DNA from: Edaphocola flava
Lineage (GTDB): Bacteria > Bacteroidota > Bacteroidia > Chitinophagales > Chitinophagaceae
Direction of reading: 5' to 3'
Assembly (NCBI RefSeq): GCF_004118155.1
Contig: NZ_SAIQ01000005.1
Span: 1-64,000 of the forward strand
Length of the DNA: 64,000 nt
The position numbers and the translations under genes were made by a program. This document shows, piece by piece, positions 54,637-59,772 of the stretch; position 1 is the first letter of the stretch; each line of letters opens with the position of its first letter. The notes under the pieces are model-generated. The model was not told where the DNA came from, did not search any database, and saw only the letters and a program-made list of their open reading frames with translations.

Positions 54637-55051
54637 AAATAGTCTATTTATATCTTTTGCTACCTTTTGCCTTGATGCAAAAGGTAGCGCCAAAAAATCA
54701 AGGCTGTATAAATCCCTGGCTAAAAATCAATGTGTCGGCCGGTCGCAAACCAGACTCGCTGCGCTCAGACAGTGGTTTCCGACTTTATCGACCGAGCCAA
54801 TGATTTTCTTAACGCCGGATTTATAAGGCCTTTCGAGCAATCTGTACAGTACGGATCGCTTATTGTTTTCATCACAGCGATAGCCATTTTGGAGTGGAGA
54901 TGCGATCGTTGAGCACCGAAAGCATCACACGTTAAGCTCAGACGATCAATGCACGCAACGGTATAAAATGGCGGTGCTTTGCAATCGCCTTGATGAAAAC
55001 AAAGGTATTTTTCGTCCTTTTGTTGCCGGACAAAAGGACGAATAAAATAGT
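54637..55051. repeat. Structured non-coding element of four consecutive hairpins
   Basis: A 415-base gene-free block with an unusual density of paired sequence. Hairpin 1: 54659-54670 with 54677-54688 (12 bp, perfect). Hairpin 2: nested pairs AAAATCA/TGATTTT, GGC/GCC, GGTCG/CGACC and AAACCA/TGGTTT from 54723 to 54807. Hairpin 3: TTGTTTTCATCA at 54863-54874 with its complement at 54991-55002, then GCGAT/ATCGC, GCCATTTT/AAAATGGC and an inner pair at 54904-54914 with 54936-54947. Hairpin 4: 55011-55023 with 55030-55042 (13 bp, perfect). A 7-base direct repeat AAATAGT flanks it (54637-54643, 55045-55051). The only ORF inside is 60 codons and featureless. It looks like a dispersed intergenic repeat or structured RNA; similar text is, from memory, common in this phylum. 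Confidence 0.7.
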
Positions 55052-55125
55052 TACCTAAATGCGGATAGTCAGTTTAATTTTAATATGCTTAACGTATATC
55101 GCCGGTGAAGTCCGCAAGATATACA

Positions 55126-55133
55126 TACCTTTG
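55126..55133 (+). promoter_or_regulatory. -7 element TACCTTTG of sufS
   Basis: TAnnTTTGCA element 23 bases before the ATG. Confidence 0.65.
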
Positions 55134-55156
55134 CAGGATATATTTTCAAATCAATA

Positions 55157-56380
55157 ATGCAACATTTCGATATAGATAAAGTAAGAAAAGACTTCCCGAT
55201 ACTGGCAGAAACAGTATACGGAAAACCTTTGGTATACCTTGATAACGGAGCCACCACGCAGAAGCCGCAGGCAGTGATCGATGCACTGGTCACCTACTAC
55301 AGCAGCTATAACAGTAATGTACACCGTGGGGTGCACTTCCTGAGTCAGAAGGCTACCGATGCAGAAGAGGCGGCGCGCAGAGGCGTGCAGCAATTTATCA
55401 ATGCAGCTAGAGAAGAAGAAATTATTTTCACAAAAGGCACTACCGACAGCATTAACCTGGTTGCTTTTTCTTTTGCGAAGCGATATATACAGCCCGGTGA
55501 TGAGATCATCATTTCCGAAATGGAGCATCACTCCAATATAGTACCCTGGCAAATGGCCTGTGAAGAAAGAGGTGCTGTATTGAAAGTATGGCGTATGGAT
55601 GAGAACGGTACACTGCCCCTGGCGGAGCTGGATCATTTACTTACAGAAAAAACAAAGATACTGGCCGTAACCTGGGTGAGCAATACCCTGGGTACCGTCA
55701 ATCCTATAGCCGAGATCGTAGCAAAGGCCCATGCGGCAAATGTTCCGGTAATGGTAGATGCCGCACAGGCAATACAACACGTACCAGTTGATGTGCAAGC
55801 GCTGGATATTGATTTCCTGGTGTTCTCCGGACATAAAATATATGGACCAACCGGTATCGGTATCCTGTATGGTAAATCAGCCTGGCTGAGCGATATGCCT
55901 CCTTACCAGGGTGGTGGTTCCATGATCAAAACCGTAAGTTTCGATGGAACAACTTATGCCGATCTTCCCTTCCGTTTCGAGGCCGGTACCCCAAATGTAT
56001 CCGGTGCTATAGGACTGCATGCCGCCTTACAGTATGTACAGGCTATAGGGCTGGATAAGATTGCAGCGTATGAGCATGAGTTGCTGCAGTATGCAGAAGC
56101 GCAATTGCTTACGGTTCCCGGTCTGCGTTTTATCGGCACTGCCCCTGAAAAGTCAGCCACACACTCTTTCCTGATAGGCAACCTGCATCCTTTTGATGTA
56201 GGAGAGCTGCTGGATAAGCAGGGCATTGCGGTACGTACCGGTCACCACTGTTGTCAGCCGATTATGGATAAATTCGGTATACCCGGTACGGTAAGAGCAT
56301 CCTTCTCTTTCTATAATACCAAAGCAGAGGTAGATGCCCTGGTAGCGGGACTGCATAAGGCTGTAGCTATGTTGTCGTAA
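55157..56380 (+). CDS. sufS: Cysteine desulfurase, SufS type
   Basis: A 407-residue PLP enzyme that strips sulfur from cysteine for Fe-S cluster assembly. PLP Lys227 is in FSGHKIYGPTG and the persulfide Cys365 in RTGHHCCQP, with an extra Cys beside it; YLDNGATTQKP, NVHRGVH and TKGTTDSINL are SufS hallmarks. It is not next to sufBCD or sufE, so it stands apart from any suf operon. tRNA genes follow 60 bases later with their own promoter. Confidence 0.94.
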   Translation: MQHFDIDKVRKDFPILAETVYGKPLVYLDNGATTQKPQAVIDALVTYYSSYNSNVHRGVHFLSQKATDAEEAARRGVQQFINAAREEEIIFTKGTTDSINLVAFSFAKRYIQPGDEIIISEMEHHSNIVPWQMACEERGAVLKVWRMDENGTLPLAELDHLLTEKTKILAVTWVSNTLGTVNPIAEIVAKAHAANVPVMVDAAQAIQHVPVDVQALDIDFLVFSGHKIYGPTGIGILYGKSAWLSDMPPYQGGGSMIKTVSFDGTTYADLPFRFEAGTPNVSGAIGLHAALQYVQAIGLDKIAAYEHELLQYAEAQLLTVPGLRFIGTAPEKSATHSFLIGNLHPFDVGELLDKQGIAVRTGHHCCQPIMDKFGIPGTVRASFSFYNTKAEVDALVAGLHKAVAMLS

Positions 56381-56399
56381 AAAAATATTGCCAAGAATT

Positions 56400-56430
56400 T
56401 TGGTGGAATAAAAAAAGCATATTACCTTTG
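56400..56430 (+). promoter_or_regulatory. Promoter of the tRNA pair
   Basis: TTG at 56400-56402, 20-base spacer, TACCTTTG at 56423-56430, 10 bases before the tRNA-Met. Confidence 0.75.
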
Positions 56431-56440
56431 CCACCCAATT

Positions 56441-56514
56441 GGCGGGGTAGCTCAGATGGTTAGAGCGCAGGATTCATAACCCTGAGGTCACGGGTTCAAC
56501 TCCCGTCTCCGCTA
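56441..56514 (+). tRNA. tRNA-Met (anticodon CAT)
   Basis: 74 bases folding into a full cloverleaf: D arm TAGCTCAG..TTAGAGCG, anticodon loop TTCATAA (CAT at 56475-56477), T arm ACGGG TTCAACT CCCGT. Position 31-39 of the anticodon stem is an A-C mismatch. CCA is not encoded. The sequence looks like elongator Met rather than initiator; an Ile2 (lysidine) tRNA with CAT is less likely but not excluded. Confidence 0.93.
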
Positions 56515-56567
56515 CAAGTAAATAAACATTGATGTGCTTCATTATTGTTTCTACTTAAAGACCGGAT

Positions 56568-56641
56568 AGGGAAGTAGCGCAGTCCGGTAGCGCACCTGGT
56601 TTGGGACCAGGGGGTCGCAGGTTCGAACCCTGTCTTCCCTA
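56568..56641 (+). tRNA. tRNA-Pro (anticodon TGG)
   Basis: 74 bases with perfect 7-bp acceptor stem AGGGAAG/CTTCCCT, D arm GCGC..GCGC, anticodon loop TTTGGGA (TGG) and T arm GCAGG TTCGAAC CCTGT. CCA is not encoded. Co-transcribed with the tRNA-Met 53 bases upstream. Confidence 0.95.
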
Positions 56642-56649
56642 CAAGTAAC

Positions 56650-56678
56650 ACAAAACCCGCTCTAAGAGCGGGTTTTGT
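56650..56678. terminator. tRNA terminator that also holds a stop codon
   Basis: Perfect 14-bp arms (56650-56663 and 56665-56678). On the minus strand its sequence contains the TAG that ends the desaturase remnant. Confidence 0.75.
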
Positions 56679-56856
56679 CGTATTTAGTATGTTTAATGAT
56701 CTCGATCAATTGAAGGTGCTTCATTGTTTGAAGCCTCATATCCCATTCAAACCATTTTGATGCATTGTCGGGTCTTACAGGATGCATGTGATGATTATTG
56801 TGATATGCGTCACCCAAAATACCAAATCAACCGGTAGTATATTTTAGAAGTGTTGG
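56662..56856 (-). pseudogene. Fatty-acid desaturase C-terminal remnant
   Basis: Reading the minus strand in one frame from 56826 gives about 54 codons with FGILGDAYHNNHHMHP, the third histidine box (HxxHH) of acyl-lipid/acyl-CoA desaturases, then NASKWFEWD, the conserved WWExD-like segment, and a helical tail ending TKYDKTRS-stop. Upstream, in-frame TGA codons occur at 56829-56827 (where Trp is expected, in TG-stop-FG) and 56859-56857, and the first two histidine boxes and membrane helices are absent. It is therefore a decayed fragment of an integral membrane desaturase, not a gene. Found by translating the region; it does not show as a start-to-stop ORF. Confidence 0.7.
56679..56699. other. 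Low-complexity junction after the tRNA terminator
   Basis: Short segment that on the minus strand is the last coding part of the desaturase remnant; nothing else seen. Confidence 0.3.
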
Positions 56857-56965
56857 TCATTTTAAAGTACTCCTAAATAATCTTGCCATTGGATTATGTG
56901 CAATTAAATAGAATGATTGCCAATCAGGGAGGTCTGCTTGTATTTGTCGGCAACTACAATTTGCT
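56857..56965. other. Intergenic, no gene seen
   Basis: Low-GC sequence between the desaturase remnant and the DUF892 gene; nothing recognisable, possibly more decayed desaturase DNA. Confidence 0.35.
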
Positions 56966-57448
56966 TTATTTTTCTATTATTGCGTCTTCAATATTCACAA
57001 CTGTTATTATCACATCGAAAAGTTGTTGATTAGCGGCTTTTTCTTCCTCAAGCGTTGCGGCTAAAAGCGTTACGGCTTTGGTTAGTCCGAGCGTTTCTGC
57101 AAATTGACGGAGTGTTCCGTACGACGCAATTTCATAGTGCTCCACTTTTTGCCCTGCCGAAATGATACCAGCATCACGCATGGCCCCTGCTTCACATGAA
57201 TCCATTATTTCTGCGGATTCTTTAATGAGCCCTTCCATGGCCTCACATTTTTTAGCAACAGCTTTCTTATCTATTGATTCAAAAATATCCACTAATCTTA
57301 TTACTTGTTTTTCTGTTTCTGCAAGATGATTTGTAAGTGCGTCAATTAAACTGGGATCAGTCGCATTTTTGATCATTTTAGGTATTGCTTTTGTCAAGGC
57401 TTTTTCGGCCCAGTAGATGTCTTTTAATTCATCCTCAAATAATTTCAT
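56966..57448 (-). CDS. DUF892/YciF-like ferritin-fold protein
   Basis: A 160-residue four-helix ferritin-like protein of the DUF892 (YciF) family, stress-linked in enteric bacteria. Carboxylate/His ligands are in LKDIYWAEKALTKAIPKM, HLAETEKQVIRLVDIF, KVEHYEIASYGTLRQFAE and ATLEEEKAANQQL. Upstream of this ATG the frame stays coding-like for 27 codons (ending APLQSSQLMKLFEDEL, the usual family lead-in) but is cut by TAA at 57532-57530, four codons after an ATG at 57544. So the 5' end looks mutated, with the protein now starting at the internal ATG. Confidence 0.85.
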   Translation of the reverse strand: MKLFEDELKDIYWAEKALTKAIPKMIKNATDPSLIDALTNHLAETEKQVIRLVDIFESIDKKAVAKKCEAMEGLIKESAEIMDSCEAGAMRDAGIISAGQKVEHYEIASYGTLRQFAETLGLTKAVTLLAATLEEEKAANQQLFDVIITVVNIEDAIIEK

Positions 57449-57544
57449 TAATTGTGATGACTGTAAAGGGGCGCTTGTTGATTTTGGTTTTGACTGCTTT
57501 CCGTTTTGGGAATCGGTCGTCGGATTAGATTACTGATTTTTCAT
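57449..57544 (-). other. Interrupted 5' coding extension of the DUF892 gene
   Basis: From ATG 57544 the frame reads MKNQ-stop and then, without further stops or alternative start codons, a Ser/Thr/Pro/Lys-rich tail running into the DUF892 start. Such basic tails are typical at the N-terminus of this family in the phylum (recollection). The single TAA would remove or weaken normal initiation. Confidence 0.55.
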
Positions 57545-57571
57545 TTTTGTATTTTGATTATTGTAAATAAA

Positions 57572-57733
57572 TTATTTAGTTAAAGCTGATAGAGCGCTTA
57601 CTTTTGACCTGCGATATGCCCGGCATCTTATTTCTGAAATGGGGAATTTGCAATCCCAGTAAGCATTACCTATAAGTCTACTTCTTGCAATGATATACCG
57701 GGCATTGTTTTGTAATGCTTTATTCTTTTTCAT
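57572..57733 (-). CDS. Small basic hypothetical protein, 53 residues
   Basis: An ATG-to-TAA frame of 54 codons starting MKKNKALQNNARYIIARSR, rich in Arg/Lys with three aromatic residues and two Cys (DCKF, RCRAYRR). It lies 27 bases upstream of the old DUF892 start on the same strand, so both could be one transcript; a near-match -7 (AACCTTTG, minus strand 57781-57774) precedes it. No family recognised. The protein-like composition supports it; chance cannot be excluded at this length. Confidence 0.45.
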   Translation of the reverse strand: MKKNKALQNNARYIIARSRLIGNAYWDCKFPISEIRCRAYRRSKVSALSALTK

Positions 57734-58013
57734 GCCCCGAATTGTTTACAGGAAGTGTATTTGTGACCATAATGCAAAGGTTATACCATTATGTATTTAA
57801 AATCTTACACTCTTTATGGTAAAACTTACATGATTCACACGTCATACATAATCCGGGGGCATTTGTGCCTCTGTGAGGTAAGTTGGAAACGCAAAAGAAT
57901 TTCTCAAAACCTGTGGTATATGTAAGTATTTACATTCCATATGTAATAATAGCTGTCATAGGTTTCTCATCTTTGCATAGTAACAATTCCGTTGCGAAAT
58001 AAAGAAAGCAATT
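57734..58013. other. Divergent regulatory region of the stress genes
   Basis: About 280 bases without a convincing ORF. It contains short repeats of the form TATGTAA/TTACAT around 57918-57950 and a CATCTTTG -7-like site at 57969-57976 in front of the first csbD-type gene. Confidence 0.4.
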
Positions 58014-58226
58014 ATGGATATCAATCAAAAGCAAGGGAATACTCCTTTTACGATTACAGGCAACTGGGATGAACAATCAAAACAGCTTAAAGAAAAGTAT
58101 TCACAACTTACTGATGCTGATCTGAAATTTGAATCTGGCAAGGAAGATGCCTTACTTACCAGGGTAGAAAACAGGCTGAATAAAAAGCGCGATGAGGTGA
58201 TCAATATCATCAAAAAAGTTCAGTAG
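58014..58226 (+). CDS. CsbD-like stress protein, copy 1
   Basis: A 70-residue hydrophilic CsbD-family protein: GNWDEQSKQLKEKYSQLTDADLKF, ESGKEDALLTRVENRL and a C-terminal helix. In Bacillus csbD is under the general-stress sigma B; the biochemical role is unknown. It is paralogous to the gene at 58947. Confidence 0.9.
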   Translation: MDINQKQGNTPFTITGNWDEQSKQLKEKYSQLTDADLKFESGKEDALLTRVENRLNKKRDEVINIIKKVQ

Positions 58227-58285
58227 ATCTTTGAATTCTATTGCCTTTGAATTAAAATGTCTACTGTTTGAAGCAAACAGCAGAC

Positions 58286-58319
58286 AAAGGCAGAATTTAT
58301 AATTCTGCCTTTTTTTTAC
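58286..58319 (+). terminator. Terminator after csbD copy 1
   Basis: Perfect 12-bp stem (58286-58297 with 58301-58312) and eight T. Confidence 0.88.
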
Positions 58320-58337
58320 ATTTAAAACGATAATTAA

Positions 58338-58676
58338 ATGGATACCAACGAACTCGAAAAATCAAAAACACACATTACGGTTGAGATCATTGAATATATC
58401 CCTAATTCCGTAGTGAGTAAAACGATTTTAAAGAAAACTACCGGTAATATAGTCCTAATGTCTTTTGACGATGGAGAAGAGTTGACGGAAAAAACATCAC
58501 CTTTCGATACCTATGCACAAATCATTGAAGGGAATGCAGAAATCATCATAGATGGTAAATCTTTCTTACTGCAAACCGGTGAGTCTATCATCATCCCCGC
58601 ACATAAATCCAATCTGGTAAAAGCAAACGTCCGATTCAAAATGATTCAGACAGTAATTAAAAGCGGATATGAATAA
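58338..58676 (+). CDS. Small cupin-domain protein
   Basis: A 112-residue single cupin barrel (FDTYAQIIEGNAEIIIDGKSFLLQTGESIIIPAHKSNLVKA, of which the GxxxxxG turn is in the second half). Only one His is in the usual metal positions, so metal binding is doubtful. It overlaps the next gene by 8 bases. Confidence 0.85.
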   Translation: MDTNELEKSKTHITVEIIEYIPNSVVSKTILKKTTGNIVLMSFDDGEELTEKTSPFDTYAQIIEGNAEIIIDGKSFLLQTGESIIIPAHKSNLVKANVRFKMIQTVIKSGYE

Positions 58677-58884
58677 TGCAGTTGATGTACGAAAAATCAC
58701 GATACGCATCTTTGAGGTCACACAAAAGATCCAGGAAAAATTCCCTGAGCTCTACCTGCTGTTGAGTGAAACACCACTGTTCTTTTCAGAGGATAGGAAA
58801 TCCATACATGTTGCTGACCTTAGGAAATATCTTGCTACACTCAAAAAACAATTATGGATATTCGAAAGGGAAAGAAAAAAGTAA
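58669..58884 (+). CDS. Small helical protein coupled to the cupin
   Basis: A 71-residue, mostly helical protein (VRKITIRIFEVTQKIQEKFPELY..LRKYLATLKKQLWIFERERKK). It starts inside the last codons of the cupin gene, so translation is coupled. Similar short proteins sit beside stress genes in other Bacteroidota (recollection). Function unknown. Confidence 0.75.
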   Translation: MNNAVDVRKITIRIFEVTQKIQEKFPELYLLLSETPLFFSEDRKSIHVADLRKYLATLKKQLWIFERERKK

Positions 58885-58946
58885 AGTAATCAGCCACTAC
58901 ATTAAATGGAAGTAATAATTCATTTTCAAAAATAAATTGCAAAACG

Positions 58947-59153
58947 ATGAACAAAAATCCAAATGATTCCATTAAGATAAAAGAAGATTGGCGTAAACAG
59001 TCTGAAAAGTTACAAAAGAAATTTTCACAACTGACAAATGAAGATCTTCAATTTGAATCCGGAAAGGAGGACGAATTACTGGATAGGATAGGATCGAGGC
59101 TGCTCAAAAGCAGAGAAGAGGTGATTGGAATTATTAAAAAAATACAGGAATAG
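58947..59153 (+). CDS. CsbD-like stress protein, copy 2
   Basis: A 68-residue CsbD-family protein, clearly paralogous to copy 1 (shared QLT-ADL/EDLxFESGKED core and REEVIGIIKKIQ end). It differs most at the first 15 residues. It follows the cupin pair by 62 bases, probably in the same transcript. Confidence 0.9.
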   Translation: MNKNPNDSIKIKEDWRKQSEKLQKKFSQLTNEDLQFESGKEDELLDRIGSRLLKSREEVIGIIKKIQE

Positions 59154-59232
59154 ACAGATGTTTCTTCGATTTTTTGAACGTACGCGATATGTATTTAAGT
59201 GGTATCTTTAAACTGCAATAAAAATATACATT

Positions 59233-59673
59233 ATGCCCCTTATCAATCCGCACATTAACTTCAATGGAAATGCAGAAGAAGCATTTACCTTTTACCAATC
59301 CGTATTTGGGGGAGCATTCGCAAAGGTTATACGCCTAAAAGATATATCAAGCGCTGAATTCCCCGTAGCAGAAAAAGATGAAGATAAAATCATGCATATT
59401 GCTTTGCCCATCGGTAAAACCAATATGCTGATGGGAAATGATGTTCCGGAATTTATGGGAAAGGTGAATGAAAATGAGCACAGAAGTAAAATTGCTGTAA
59501 GTGCGGAAAGTAAGGAAGAGGCTGATCATATATTTAACGGACTTTCTGCAGGCGGAGCAATAGAAATGCCTATTGAAGATAGTCCCTGGGGTACCTATTT
59601 CGGTATGTTCAGAGATAAATATGGCATTGAGTGGATGGTGGAGTTTGATCCAACAAATAACGGAAACATATAA
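59233..59673 (+). CDS. VOC-family protein, PhnB-like
   Basis: A 146-residue glyoxalase/bleomycin-resistance fold protein of the PhnB/3-demethylubiquinone-like type: PHINFNGNAEEAFTFYQSVFGG at the start, HIALPIGKTNMLMGND and SPWGTYFGMFRDKYGIEWMVEF at the end. The family's activity in bacteria is mostly unassigned. Confidence 0.9.
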   Translation: MPLINPHINFNGNAEEAFTFYQSVFGGAFAKVIRLKDISSAEFPVAEKDEDKIMHIALPIGKTNMLMGNDVPEFMGKVNENEHRSKIAVSAESKEEADHIFNGLSAGGAIEMPIEDSPWGTYFGMFRDKYGIEWMVEFDPTNNGNI

Positions 59674-59709
59674 TTAAACACAGCAAAAACATAGACAGCA
59701 TAACAATAT

Positions 59710-59740
59710 AAAAAGGCCCGCTTACAGAGCGGGCCTTTTT
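59710..59740. terminator. Terminator between the VOC gene and the T9SS cargo gene
   Basis: Perfect 13-bp GC-rich stem (59710-59722 with 59728-59740), A/T runs at both ends, so probably bidirectional. Confidence 0.85.
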
Positions 59741-59772
59741 ATTATAATTGGCAGTATCAATCCGAAATTTGT

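Noticed and set aside
54730-54912. 60-codon ORF inside the structured element
   Set aside because: Its codons follow the hairpin arms and the protein has no signal, domain or start-site context; the pairing of the DNA explains the sequence.
57610-57712. ATGCCCGG/CCGGGCAT inverted repeat as an insertion-sequence end
   Set aside because: The 8-bp arms are about 85 bases apart inside the 53-residue ORF and no transposase or target duplication accompanies them.
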